Source: Sulfitobacter sp. F26204
GTDB lineage: Bacteria > Pseudomonadota > Alphaproteobacteria > Rhodobacterales > Rhodobacteraceae
Direction: 5' to 3'
NCBI RefSeq assembly: GCF_026410305.1
Contig: NZ_JAPMLQ010000010.1
Location: forward strand, 57,224-121,223
DNA length: 64,000 nucleotides
Position 1 is the stretch's first letter, and each line of letters begins with the position of its first letter. Under the pieces are notes generated by a model. That model saw nothing but the letters and a program-made list of their open reading frames with translations, had not been told where the DNA came from and did not search any database. This document shows, piece after piece, positions 42,271 through 51,181 of this stretch. A program made the position numbers and the translations under genes.

Positions 42271-42648
42271 TTACTGCCCTGGGGGCGTGTCCAAGAGAGT
42301 GGTGTAGTCACGAATTGCGTCTTCAATCTCGAGGCGCGTTACGCCATGGGCATGTTGCAGGCAGTTGAGATAGTCTTGAGCGTCAGTGAAATATTGGGTG
42401 AACTCGGCCGAGAGCTCTGCTCTGAACTCACTCAGCATCTGCGGATCGTTTGGGAAAAGGGGGACCGCAGGGGGCAGACAAAAAACAGTCTGGGCGACCG
42501 CGGCGACTGGGAAGGTGCAGACACTTAGCAACAGGCCATATGCCGAGCGTCGAAGGGCCAAGTCGAATCGCGAAAACAAGCAAGAAGCTGCCACACCTGT
42601 GGCAGATAATTTCGTGGATAGAGTGAATGAACCCGGCGGCGCACTCAT
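42271..42648 (-). CDS. Small secreted protein, start uncertain
   Basis: About 125 residues from ATG 42648, but the real start may be a later TTG in front of ALRRSAYGLLLSVCTFPVAAVAQ, which is a clear signal peptide. The mature part is short, acidic and helical (LSEFRAELSAEFTQYFTDAQDYLNCLQHAHG) with two Cys. It precedes the 41476-42228 gene by 42 bases on the same strand. Unrecognised. Confidence 0.5.
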   Translation of the reverse strand: MSAPPGSFTLSTKLSATGVAASCLFSRFDLALRRSAYGLLLSVCTFPVAAVAQTVFCLPPAVPLFPNDPQMLSEFRAELSAEFTQYFTDAQDYLNCLQHAHGVTRLEIEDAIRDYTTLLDTPPGQ

Positions 42649-42910
42649 GGATTTTCGATAGTGTGGCGAATGGTCATGGGGGTGATATTTCCCAACGTCG
42701 TAAGGATTTGAGGTCACAGAGAGACAAGAAATCAGCCTCCTGGTGGTCTGATTTCAGCATACAACCTGAAATGGCATTGACTAGGTTAAATATGTATCCT
42801 AACGATGCGTACGTAAACTATTGTTATGCGCGAAGTGCTAGCGATGGTTGGAACGGTGGTGTTAGATGACCCAGACAAGTGGCTTTGGCTGCTGCTCTGG
42901 GGAGTCGAAA

Positions 42911-43237
42911 ATGAGAGACAGATCGTCTGTGCGCAAGATGGCCGGGGTCCGCGAGGACGTTTTGGCTGGGGGAACGTTGGAAGTCGAATGCATCGAGGGT
43001 GCACAGAAGGATAAAGGTGTATGGCGGGGGCTTTGGCGGCTTTTCGTGTGTACGGCGGGTGATGATGGTGCGCCTTTGCGGGCACTGGTTGTCGTCGCAG
43101 GGGACGCAAGTCCAAAATACATCGTTACTGTATCCGGTCTGGTATCTCTTGCTGTTGAACTTGGCTTTACCGTTGTGAATATCCCCCTTGCCGCAGGCCA
43201 AAAAGAGGTTTGGGAAATTGCGGAGGACAACGGCTAA
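42911..43237 (+). CDS. Small protein at the head of the virB operon
   Basis: A 108-residue protein starting [21 protein letters not shown], chosen because GGAG lies 6 bases upstream of ATG 42911. It is soluble, with beta strands ([28 protein letters not shown]) and no signal peptide. Its 3' end overlaps the VirB1 frame by 20 bases, so it is probably the first gene of the operon. It could be a regulator of transfer genes, though no helix-turn-helix is obvious. Confidence 0.6.
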   Translation: MRDRSSVRKMAGVREDVLAGGTLEVECIEGAQKDKGVWRGLWRLFVCTAGDDGAPLRALVVVAGDASPKYIVTVSGLVSLAVELGFTVVNIPLAAGQKEVWEIAEDNG

Positions 43238-43889
43238 CACTCTTTGGATCATTGCGCTTTGTGTGATCGCCGCCCTCTCAACAGCTTCAATCGGCTGCGC
43301 CGATGTTATAGACCTTGAAAAAGGTGAGTTCTCAAACACCACAAGAGTATCCAGCCCATTCGTGTCAGGGGTGCTGGACCTTGATCGGCCCGCCTCACAG
43401 GCCGCTGCCCAGTCAAACCCAATAACATTGCCACGCCTAACCGCCCCAAGACGGGGAAGTGCAGAAGTTGAGACGATGGTGCGCAGGGTTGCTGCACAAT
43501 ATCTCGATCATCCAGGGATCGCGGTCGTCGACATGTCTGGACTGCAGTGGCTCGCGCTCTTTCGGGCCAACATTGGTATTGAGTCCAATTTCAGACAATC
43601 AGCTGTGTCCCCTGCCGGGGCCATCGGTCTGGGCCAACTGATGCCCGGCACTGCACGTGTGTTGCGGGTTGACCCGCATGATGCCGAAGAAAACCTGCAT
43701 GGGTCGGCCCGCTACCTTCTGGCCCAGATGTTGAAATTTCGATCCGCTCAACTGGCGCTTGCCGCCTACAACGCGGGTCCTGAAGCCGTCACTCGTTATG
43801 GCGGCATTCCGCCCTATCGCGAAACGCAAGAACACGTCGTCAAAGTGTTTGCGCTTTATCGCGCAACGATTCCTCAGGAGAACTTATAA
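43218..43889 (+). CDS. virB1: VirB1-type lytic transglycosylase
   Basis: About 223 residues if a TTG at 43218 is used, which places the signal peptide ([20 protein letters not shown]) at the N-terminus; no ATG fits. The SLT domain has the catalytic Glu in [30 protein letters not shown] and the motifs [21 protein letters not shown]. It opens peptidoglycan so the transfer channel can assemble. The stop overlaps the virB2 start (TAATG). Confidence 0.85.
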   Translation: MRRTTANTLWIIALCVIAALSTASIGCADVIDLEKGEFSNTTRVSSPFVSGVLDLDRPASQAAAQSNPITLPRLTAPRRGSAEVETMVRRVAAQYLDHPGIAVVDMSGLQWLALFRANIGIESNFRQSAVSPAGAIGLGQLMPGTARVLRVDPHDAEENLHGSARYLLAQMLKFRSAQLALAAYNAGPEAVTRYGGIPPYRETQEHVVKVFALYRATIPQENL

Positions 43890-44170
43890 TGAAAAGATTT
43901 AAGCCTCTATTGGCTCTGATCCCCCTCTTTGTCTTGATTGCACAGCCCGCGCTCGCACAAAACCTCGATCCGTTGGAAAACATGCTGCAAACGGTCGTCG
44001 ATGCACTCACCGGACCAATTGGCCGGCTTGTCGGCATCCTGGGCCTGGTCGCTGCTGGATATATGATGTTCACCGGGCGTCTCAACTGGCCGCTCTTCTT
44101 GGCAATTTTCCTTGGCATCGTTTTGGTGTTTTCCGCCGCGACAATCATTGACGGTTTCGCCGCCCCGTAA
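43889..44170 (+). CDS. virB2: VirB2-type pilin
   Basis: A 93-residue TrbC/VirB2-family pilin. It has a long signal peptide ending ALAQ, then a mature part with two hydrophobic helices (IGRLVGILGLVAAGYMMFTG and FLAIFLGIVLVFSAATII) joined by a short polar loop. It would polymerise into the conjugative pilus. Start overlaps virB1 by one base. A GC-rich hairpin follows the gene and may stabilise pilin mRNA. Confidence 0.92.
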   Translation: MKRFKPLLALIPLFVLIAQPALAQNLDPLENMLQTVVDALTGPIGRLVGILGLVAAGYMMFTGRLNWPLFLAIFLGIVLVFSAATIIDGFAAP

Positions 44171-44179
44171 GAACCCCCG

Positions 44180-44210
44180 CGCCCTGCTTTCGACGTAGGC
44201 GAGCAGGGCG
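44180..44210. other. Hairpin between virB2 and virB3-4
   Basis: CGCCCTGCT (44180-44188) pairs with AGCAGGGCG (44202-44210), a 9-base perfect stem with a 13-base loop. There is no U-run after it, so partial termination or RNA processing downstream of the pilin gene is more likely than full termination. Confidence 0.5.
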
Positions 44211-44236
44211 TAACCAATTTGACAAAGTGATTGCCC

Positions 44237-46891
44237 ATGCGCGAAACACCCATCTTTCTTGGACTGACAAGACCTCCCAAGTTCTTTGGGTTGCCCATTG
44301 GATATTTCATTGGGCTGATGATGACGGCTGTCATCCCCTTTGTCGGGTTGGATGAGTGGAAATTCCTGCTTCTGATCCCTGCAGCCTATCCGGTCTTGTG
44401 GGTGATTGCGGACCGCAATCCGGCATTGTTCGAGATTTTGGCGACCGTCTACACGGCCACGCCGCCCACGACGAACCGCGCCATTCGGGGCGGGGACAGC
44501 TATGGCCCCACGCTGTCGATGGCGGGATCAAATACCGCTCAGTTGATTGGAAAAGCGGCCAGCAAGGAAGAGCCGGCGGCGCGGCATCTGCCATATATGT
44601 CAGCACTTACAGATGAGATCATTCTGACGCGGCAAGGGGATCTGATGGCTTCGGCTGTGGTGGAGGGCCTCGACAGCTTCACATCTGATGATGGTGAAGT
44701 GGATACGCAGGCCGAGGCCTTTGCCCGTCAGGTTGGGCAGTTCGGAGAACAATTCGGGTTTTACGTCAACAAGATCACCATCCCGGAAAAGGTCGATCTT
44801 GATCCTGTTGATGAAGATGCGTTTACGACCGAGGTGGATCGACGTTGGCTGTCAGATGTCACATCACGCAATCTCAAACGGCGCGTGATCATGATCTCTT
44901 TGCTGTTGCGACCCAGCATCTCTGATAAACTGGGCCTGTCGAAGTTCTTCTCGCCCAAGAAAGAGAACGCGCAGTTTCGCGCCGAACTTATCGAGCGCAA
45001 AGACAAGCTCAATGAAGCCATGCGGTTGCTCGAAGGAATGCATCAGGGCGTCGGGTTCAGGCGGTTGCGTGTGGGAGATGGGGAATGGTTGGGGCTCTTG
45101 GGCGCTGTTCAGGGCCAAAGCTATCAGCCTCGACATGCTGTGCCTGGTCAGTTTCTCTCTACTGCCGGGGTCAACAGCGAGTTCACCTTCAAGGGCAAGC
45201 TCGTTGAAATCGACAATGGTCAGGAAAAGCGGTTTGGTGCCTTGTTCGGGGTTCAGGCCTATAGCCCCAACACTTGGCCGACCATGCTTGACGCGTTGGA
45301 ACTGCCCTTTGATATTGTGATCACCAACAGTTTCACGCCGCAGCGCAACAACGCGGTTGTTGAGAAAATGAAGCTGGTGGCACGGCAGATGAAGGCGACT
45401 GACGATGCCGCCCGCTCGCAACAGCAGGACCTGGAGCTTTCGGCAGACAACGTGGCTTCAGGGCGACAGGTGTACGGCATTCACCACCTGTCCGTGATGG
45501 TCACAGCCGACAGCCCGAAAGAGCTTGAGATCGCGGCTTCCGAAGTCTGGCGTGCGGCGCAGGAAACCGGGGCGACAATGATCCGCGAACGGGCGAACTA
45601 TTGGGCGTTTAAAGGTGTGATATCCGCGCTGTTCTTCGCACAGGCCCCCGGCAATTGGTCGCATCGGGTGCGCACGGCTCTATTATCCTCAGACAATTTT
45701 TCCGAGATGGCAGCGTTTCACAAAGCACGGCCCGGCCGTGTCAAAGATCAATCCCCTTGGGGAGAGGTCATCACCGTCTTTCCCACAATTTCATCGGGCA
45801 TGTACCGTTTCAATTTTCATGAAGCGGGCAAGCGGCTGGAAGAGCCAAGTGCGGGTCACACCTTGGTGCTCGGTCGAACAGGATCAGGCAAGACCATTGG
45901 AACGGCGTTTCTAATGGCGCAGGCGCGCCGCGTTGGGGCGAGGGTTTTGGTCTTTGACAAAGATCAGGGTCTTGAGATGGCGGTGCGGGCGATGGGCGGG
46001 GCCTATAGTTCGATCAAAGTGGGTGAAGCGACAGGCTTCAATCCCTTTCAGACGGAGACGGACGAGCGCGGAGCCGCTTGGCTAACCGATTGGCTGACGG
46101 ACATTCTGGCCCGCAACAAGCCACTGACGACGACGCAGACCGTCGCGATCAATAACGCCGTGCGCCAGATCACCTCTGCGCAAGAAGGCTTGCGCACATT
46201 TGGGGGGTTGGAGAGCCTTGTCACCTCCACTGATGACGACGGAGATCTGCTTGCGCGCGTGCGTGAATGGACGTTGGGGGGTCGCTACAGCTGGCTTTTT
46301 TCAAAGCAGGCAGACCAGCCCATTGAAATCGGTGAGGAGGTTGTCGGTCTCGATATGTCCGAAATTCTAGATCTTAGCACAGAACGTTCGGCGCTTCTGG
46401 CCTATCTCTTCCGCCGGATTGAGCGGGTGATCGAGGATCGCAAGCCGACCATGATTGTCATCGACGAAGCGTGGAAGATGCTGAACGACGAGATGTTTGA
46501 GAAGCGCCTTCATGATTGGCTTGTAACGATGCGCAAGAAGAACTGCGTCGTGATCATGCTGACGCAAACACCGGGCCACCTTGAAAAGAGCTCCGTGGGG
46601 CAGATCATCGCGGAAAGCGTGACCACGCAAGTGCTGTATCCAAACGCGCGTGCGAACCCGGAGGATTACAGAATCTTGCGGCTCAACGACCGCGAAGCAG
46701 ATTTTCTATCACGCGGTGCCGGTGCGATGCGGATCGCATTGGTGCGCTCGGGAAGTGACAGCGTCTTTGTCGACATGGATCTGGGTGGCCTCGGAAGCGC
46801 GCTGACAGTTTTGGGTGGTGGGCGCACCGGCGAAGAGCGCGCACCTCACAATTGGCGCAAGGAGACCGAGTTTTGGAGACATATGGCATGA
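44237..46891 (+). CDS. virB4: Fused VirB3-VirB4 T4SS protein
   Basis: An 884-residue protein. The first 100 residues are a VirB3 domain (MRETPIFLGLTRPPKFFGLPIGYFI... with two membrane helices), fused to a complete VirB4/CagE ATPase. Walker A GRTGSGKT is near residue 546 and Walker B IVIDEAWKML near 740. VirB4 energises pilus and channel assembly; VirB3 anchors it in the membrane, so fusion fixes their stoichiometry. The fusion is known from some T4SS lineages. Its stop overlaps the next gene (ATGA). Confidence 0.92.
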   Translation: MRETPIFLGLTRPPKFFGLPIGYFIGLMMTAVIPFVGLDEWKFLLLIPAAYPVLWVIADRNPALFEILATVYTATPPTTNRAIRGGDSYGPTLSMAGSNTAQLIGKAASKEEPAARHLPYMSALTDEIILTRQGDLMASAVVEGLDSFTSDDGEVDTQAEAFARQVGQFGEQFGFYVNKITIPEKVDLDPVDEDAFTTEVDRRWLSDVTSRNLKRRVIMISLLLRPSISDKLGLSKFFSPKKENAQFRAELIERKDKLNEAMRLLEGMHQGVGFRRLRVGDGEWLGLLGAVQGQSYQPRHAVPGQFLSTAGVNSEFTFKGKLVEIDNGQEKRFGALFGVQAYSPNTWPTMLDALELPFDIVITNSFTPQRNNAVVEKMKLVARQMKATDDAARSQQQDLELSADNVASGRQVYGIHHLSVMVTADSPKELEIAASEVWRAAQETGATMIRERANYWAFKGVISALFFAQAPGNWSHRVRTALLSSDNFSEMAAFHKARPGRVKDQSPWGEVITVFPTISSGMYRFNFHEAGKRLEEPSAGHTLVLGRTGSGKTIGTAFLMAQARRVGARVLVFDKDQGLEMAVRAMGGAYSSIKVGEATGFNPFQTETDERGAAWLTDWLTDILARNKPLTTTQTVAINNAVRQITSAQEGLRTFGGLESLVTSTDDDGDLLARVREWTLGGRYSWLFSKQADQPIEIGEEVVGLDMSEILDLSTERSALLAYLFRRIERVIEDRKPTMIVIDEAWKMLNDEMFEKRLHDWLVTMRKKNCVVIMLTQTPGHLEKSSVGQIIAESVTTQVLYPNARANPEDYRILRLNDREADFLSRGAGAMRIALVRSGSDSVFVDMDLGGLGSALTVLGGGRTGEERAPHNWRKETEFWRHMA

Positions 46892-47085
46892 AGTGGATCA
46901 CAGGAATTCTGTTGGCCTCGGTTGTTGCGGGCTGCTCTGGGGTCAGCACGGGCAAACGGTCGGATTGTTTTGGCAGGACGGATATCAGTGACACGTTTGT
47001 GACAAGAGACGGAACCAGCGTGTCGTTGTACGGCGGGTTTGCAGCTGTCGCATCGGCTGACGACTGTGGGTTTGTGGATTTTTGA
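46888..47085 (+). CDS. Small lipoprotein, possible VirB7 equivalent
   Basis: A 65-residue protein with a lipoprotein signal (MKWITGILLASVVAGC, lipobox VAGC) and two further Cys (RSDCFGR, ADDCGFVDF). VirB7 is a short outer-membrane lipoprotein that stabilises VirB9, often by a disulfide. No other VirB7 candidate lies in the operon. Start overlaps the VirB4 stop (ATGA). The assignment is by size, lipobox and context, since VirB7 sequences are poorly conserved; its position before virB5 rather than virB8 is atypical. Confidence 0.6.
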   Translation: MKWITGILLASVVAGCSGVSTGKRSDCFGRTDISDTFVTRDGTSVSLYGGFAAVASADDCGFVDF

Positions 47086-47086
47086 G

Positions 47087-48193
47087 ATGAAAGGGATTGG
47101 TCTCACAAAATTCGGTCTGCTGATTGTGCTGGCCAGTCCTGTTTGGGGGCAGGGGGTGCCGATTGTGGATGGCACCCGCCTTTCAAACGCCATCTCGCGG
47201 CTTTCAGAGCGCGCGCGTGACTTCACTGAACAAGGGACGAAGCTGACCACTCGGGATGAGCAGAGCACGCTGGAACAAGATCAGCTCGACGCTTTTGAAC
47301 GGTTTCTGGAACAGACAACAGGCACAACTGACATCTCCGGTTTCGAGACAGGTGGCGGCGGTATGCCAGGTGCTGCCGCGACATTTCCAATAGAGGAAGA
47401 TCATCCGGACCAGCAGCGGTTGTTTGGCGACAATGCATCTGTCGAGCAGATGATTATCACCACTGCGGCGCGGTACGAGAACCATGCGGGTGTGCGAAGG
47501 GTTGGACTAACGCCGACCACCTGGCGCATTCTGTTTCAGTCTTTGATCAAACAGGAAAGCCGGTTCAATAATGCTGCCGTAAGCCATGTCGGTGCGCGTG
47601 GCTTTTGTCAGCTTATGCCGGGTACGGCCGCCGATCTCGGCGTAGATCCAAGAGACCCATGGCAAAACCTGGACGGAGGTGCGCGCTACATTGCCACCCA
47701 GCTCAATACCTATGGCCGGATAGACCATGCCCTTGCGGCCTATAACGCGGGGCCCGGCAATGTGAACAAATATGGTGGCATACCGCCGTTTGAGGAAACG
47801 CAAAATTACGTGCGCCGGATCCGGGGCTACTATGACGAATATCTGAGCATTATCACAGGGGCGGACATGACAGGCTCCCTCAACGGCATTGACGGTGCAA
47901 ACGCTGCCTGGGGGAATTGGGCCGACGCCTCTAACGGATATGGGGCCTATCAAAGCGGGCAGGTGGATCAGGCAATGCGTCGGGTTTCCGAGTTGCTGCG
48001 TCAGGCCAAGCCAAATTCGGCCAAACAGGCTGTTGATCACAATACCTACATGATGGCGGAGCGTGCGCGGCTGATGGCTCTGACCCTGCGGATGCGGGCG
48101 GCCCACGTCAAAGTCGAAGCGGCAGCCGGAATGAACTCTGCCGCGCAAGACCTTCAATACACAACATTCTGGGAGTTCTCTGATGAAGGCTAG
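47087..48193 (+). CDS. Second lytic transglycosylase with a VirB5-like head
   Basis: A 368-residue secreted protein. After the signal peptide, the mature N-terminus GQGVPIVDGTRLSNAISRL closely resembles that of the VirB5 protein encoded next (AQGVPVIDGTNLAKNVEQL). A central SLT domain follows, with the catalytic Glu in LIKQESRFNNAAVSHVGARGFCQLMPGTAADLG and AYNAGPGNVNKYGGIPPF. The C-terminal 110 residues are helical. It is a second cell-wall hydrolase in one transfer operon, besides VirB1. Its 3' end overlaps virB5 by 11 bases. Confidence 0.85.
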   Translation: MKGIGLTKFGLLIVLASPVWGQGVPIVDGTRLSNAISRLSERARDFTEQGTKLTTRDEQSTLEQDQLDAFERFLEQTTGTTDISGFETGGGGMPGAAATFPIEEDHPDQQRLFGDNASVEQMIITTAARYENHAGVRRVGLTPTTWRILFQSLIKQESRFNNAAVSHVGARGFCQLMPGTAADLGVDPRDPWQNLDGGARYIATQLNTYGRIDHALAAYNAGPGNVNKYGGIPPFEETQNYVRRIRGYYDEYLSIITGADMTGSLNGIDGANAAWGNWADASNGYGAYQSGQVDQAMRRVSELLRQAKPNSAKQAVDHNTYMMAERARLMALTLRMRAAHVKVEAAAGMNSAAQDLQYTTFWEFSDEG

Positions 48194-48983
48194 CATCAAT
48201 GCAGCAATCATGGCCTTGGGCATCATGTTGTTGCCAATCTCGGCGCAGGCGCAGGGTGTCCCGGTCATAGACGGGACCAATCTTGCAAAGAATGTGGAGC
48301 AACTTCAGGCCGCATTGCGCGACGCAGAAAACCAGATTGCACAGATTGAAGAGCTCAAAAGGCAGGTTGAGTTGCAAATCGAGCAACTTACCAATCTTGA
48401 GAACATTCTGGGTTCCATCACGGGATTGAACGAGATCGCGTCCCTTTACAATTCAGTTGAGGACATCCGCAGCCGGGCAGCCAAGATTACCGATCTAAGC
48501 GGTTTTAGAAACGCACTGTCTATCGGCGACTTTGATGGTCTGCTCGACAATTTGCTTGATGGTGATGTGACAATGGGGGAGCGCCGTGCAGCCGATGCGA
48601 TGCGTGAAACGATGGCAAGTGCGGGGTTTACGCAAGAGCGGCTGCAGGGGCTTTCATCGTCCGACAATGCGGCGGATGGGTTGATCGCTGAGACGGCTGC
48701 GGCAAATGCAACTGCCATCGCAGCAGCGCAACTCTCCTATGAGGAGGCCGCGCAAAGCCTCGAGAGAATTGACGGGTTGGTGGGTCAGATTGCCAACCAA
48801 TCGACGATGAAGGAATCCATCGACCTCAACACGCGGATGGCTGCTGAGACCAATTTCATGCTTGGGCAGATGTGGCGGCTCAACGCCGCGCAAGGTCTGG
48901 CGTCGGGTCAAAACGGGATCAACTGGGCCGCTGAGCAAGCAAAGGAACGTGCGTTCTTTGATTTTTCGGGAGCGGCAGAATGA
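48183..48983 (+). CDS. virB5: VirB5-family minor pilin component
   Basis: A 266-residue protein with a signal peptide (ALGIMLLPISAQA) and a long helical, coiled-coil-like body (LQAALRDAENQIAQIEELKRQVELQIEQL...), the layout of VirB5/TrbJ proteins, which sit at the pilus tip and mediate contact. It overlaps both neighbours, so it is translationally coupled. It has no Cys in the mature region. Confidence 0.82.
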   Translation: MKASINAAIMALGIMLLPISAQAQGVPVIDGTNLAKNVEQLQAALRDAENQIAQIEELKRQVELQIEQLTNLENILGSITGLNEIASLYNSVEDIRSRAAKITDLSGFRNALSIGDFDGLLDNLLDGDVTMGERRAADAMRETMASAGFTQERLQGLSSSDNAADGLIAETAAANATAIAAAQLSYEEAAQSLERIDGLVGQIANQSTMKESIDLNTRMAAETNFMLGQMWRLNAAQGLASGQNGINWAAEQAKERAFFDFSGAAE

Positions 48984-49483
48984 TGTCTCGCGCTATTTTT
49001 ACATTGCTCGTTGGAATACAATTTGGGTCGTCACTGGCTGCGGATGAACTGAAGAGTTTAACGCCGTTAGAGCTTCAAGAGAGTGCAGTCAGCGCTGTCG
49101 ATGATAGCGATGCGCCAAGACTGTTGAATATCATGAAGGAGATGCAAAGCCGTCAACTATTGTTCTTTGTCGACCCAAACCGGGAGGGGTGTGAACGAGA
49201 GCCGGACCGGGTTGGCATCTTGCAGTCCAAGCCCTTTGCCTGGGCTGCCGCTCGGCAGGCCTACTTCACTTTTCTCAGGCAGGAGCAAATGGCGCGCGGC
49301 GACTGCGGTTGCATCACTGGTCAGACAACTTTTGACGAGTTTGCGGTTCAAATGTTTGGCGCGACGGCAGCGACAATGAGCGAAGAACAGTTCCAAGAGT
49401 TGCTCGAGTTCAAGCTGGAACAAGAAAATCTGACCTCGGCAAGGCATCGGGACTATGTCGCCAAGACCTGTGCTGGGGAATAG
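48980..49483 (+). CDS. Secreted protein between virB5 and virB6
   Basis: A 167-residue protein with a signal peptide (MMSRAIFTLLVGIQFGSSLAA). The mature part is acidic and helical with four Cys (REGCERE, GDCGCITGQ, AKTCAGE). Its start overlaps the VirB5 stop (ATGA) and virB6 follows 3 bases after its stop. I do not recognise it. The fixed place in the operon suggests a periplasmic channel or pilus accessory; an entry-exclusion role is possible because such proteins often sit beside virB5/virB6. Confidence 0.62.
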   Translation: MMSRAIFTLLVGIQFGSSLAADELKSLTPLELQESAVSAVDDSDAPRLLNIMKEMQSRQLLFFVDPNREGCEREPDRVGILQSKPFAWAAARQAYFTFLRQEQMARGDCGCITGQTTFDEFAVQMFGATAATMSEEQFQELLEFKLEQENLTSARHRDYVAKTCAGE

Positions 49484-49486
49484 TAC

Positions 49487-50494
49487 ATGGCTGTTATCGA
49501 CGATGTTCTGAGCGGAGTTGACGCCACTGTGGCCAGCATAGGAGCGGATGCGTTTGATGCCGTTGCTGGTTCGGTTGCGCCGGTCTTTCAGGTTGCTGCG
49601 GTATTGGTTGTCGCCCTAACAGGTGCCAACCTTGCCATTCAGGCAGTCCCAATGACGGTGCCCAACGGGATTAGCCTAATTCTGCGTGTTGTCTTAGTCG
49701 CGATTTTTCTGAGCAGTTTTGGCAATTTCTTTGCAGTTTATGACGCCATAACGGAAGCCCCTTCTCGATTTGGGGCTACCGTCTTGGGTGCAGTTACGGG
49801 AGGAACGGTTGGGGATCTTTACCAAGGGCTCGACGAACTCTATGGCCGTAGCCTCGATGTGGGCAATGCGATTAGCCAGAATGGATCGTACCTAGCAGGT
49901 GCGATTGCAGGGGTCGTCATGTTTCTCATCTCTGCACTGATGGCAACCATTAGCATTATTGTGATTGCCGCTGCGAAGTTGATGATCGGGGTGCTTATCA
50001 TCATTGCGCCACTTGCCATTGTTTCCACCATGTTTAAGCAAAGTGCGCCATTCTTCGAAGCTTACGTAAAGCTTGCACTTGGCTTCGCTCTGGTCCCGAT
50101 GCTTGCTGCGGCTATGGCTGGTTTCACGATAGCCACTGCCGGTGCTGTTACGCCCGCCGATCTTTCGAATGCTGAGACGATTGGCGATATGGTGAGCTTT
50201 ATTGTGGTGATGATGCTTGGTGCCGGGCTGATGTTGATGGTCCCATCGATAGCGCAATCCTTGGCGCAAACTGGAATCGGGCTTGGGGCAATCGCGTTTT
50301 CAACCTACGCGCAAGGTAAAGCACTTGGTGTTGGCGCGGCATCGGCAACAGATTCTGGGACGCGGTTTGCAAGGGGAGCTGCAGAGCGTGCGATGGGTAA
50401 GCCCTTGGCTCGGGATGCAACAGCCCCGCGGCGGGCAGGGTTTGCCAGTACCAACACAGTGATTTCCCTTGCTCAAAGAATGCAGCGGAAATGA
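49487..50494 (+). CDS. virB6: VirB6-type polytopic membrane protein
   Basis: A 335-residue TrbL/VirB6-family protein. It has several hydrophobic helices (for example VFQVAAVLVVALTGANLAI, YLAGAIAGVVMFLISALMATISIIVIAAAKLMIGVLIIIAPLAIV as two to three spans) and a soluble C-terminal tail. VirB6 forms part of the inner-membrane pore through which the substrate passes. A 12-codon mini-ORF begins inside its stop codon. Confidence 0.9.
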   Translation: MAVIDDVLSGVDATVASIGADAFDAVAGSVAPVFQVAAVLVVALTGANLAIQAVPMTVPNGISLILRVVLVAIFLSSFGNFFAVYDAITEAPSRFGATVLGAVTGGTVGDLYQGLDELYGRSLDVGNAISQNGSYLAGAIAGVVMFLISALMATISIIVIAAAKLMIGVLIIIAPLAIVSTMFKQSAPFFEAYVKLALGFALVPMLAAAMAGFTIATAGAVTPADLSNAETIGDMVSFIVVMMLGAGLMLMVPSIAQSLAQTGIGLGAIAFSTYAQGKALGVGAASATDSGTRFARGAAERAMGKPLARDATAPRRAGFASTNTVISLAQRMQRK

Positions 50495-50526
50495 ATGCGA
50501 AAGAAAAGAAAGAGCGCGTGTCGTGA
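50491..50526 (+). CDS. Possible 11-residue coupling peptide between virB6 and virB8
   Basis: ATG 50491 overlaps the VirB6 stop (ATGA), encodes MNAKEKKERVS, and its TGA overlaps the GTG start of virB8 (GTGA at 50523-50526). Translation could pass from virB6 to virB8 through this peptide. It may only be a coupling device without a product. Confidence 0.3.
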   Translation: MNAKEKKERVS

Positions 50527-51179
50527 GTGAACATGGTTTTGACATTGATTTGATTCTAGAACCACGCCGCAGTGCGCGGCGTGCCTGGACTGTTGCATGG
50601 ATTGCGGTTGCATTGGCATTTCTGCTCGGGCTTGCGCTGGTGGTGCTAATGCCGCTTAGAACGACAGAGGTGTTTACAGTCCTGGTCGACAAGACAACTG
50701 GACAGGCGGAGCGCATCGTTCAGGTCCAGCCGACAGGCATTCAGGATGAAGAAGCGATTAAACAGGCTCTGCTTGTCGCTTATGTCACGGACCGCGAAAG
50801 CTTTATACTTGCTGGCATCCAACAACGACTGGAAAGCGTTCAGCGCAGGTCAACCGGTTCAGCTGAAAGGGCGCTGCGCAATCTGTGGACCGACAGCAGT
50901 AACAACCAGGACTATCCGCCGCGTATCTACGGGCAGGGGGCCGAGGTCACCATCACAGTTAAAGCGATCAACTTTCTGGAGCCGCTCGTAGCACAGGTTC
51001 GTTTTGAGAAGACATTGCGCAGGACACGTCAGCAGATTGTCACCCGTGCGTTTGTTGCAACCATTGGGTTCGAGTTTGAGCCGCGACGGGAACGCCAGCT
51101 TCAACGTGTCTGGGAGAACCCTCTGGGATTTGTGGTCTCGACGTACCGGGTTGACGCCGAAACTCTTGGGGAAAATTGA
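50523..51179 (+). CDS. virB8: VirB8-type T4SS assembly protein
   Basis: A 218-residue protein from GTG 50523 (a TTG at 50469 is also in frame). A short cytoplasmic N-terminus and one membrane helix (WIAVALAFLLGLALVVLMPL) precede a periplasmic NTF2-like domain with TTEVFTVLVDKTTGQAERIV and AYVTDRESFI. VirB8 nucleates assembly of the inner-membrane complex. Confidence 0.9.
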   Translation: MSEHGFDIDLILEPRRSARRAWTVAWIAVALAFLLGLALVVLMPLRTTEVFTVLVDKTTGQAERIVQVQPTGIQDEEAIKQALLVAYVTDRESFILAGIQQRLESVQRRSTGSAERALRNLWTDSSNNQDYPPRIYGQGAEVTITVKAINFLEPLVAQVRFEKTLRRTRQQIVTRAFVATIGFEFEPRRERQLQRVWENPLGFVVSTYRVDAETLGEN

Positions 51180-51181
51180 AG

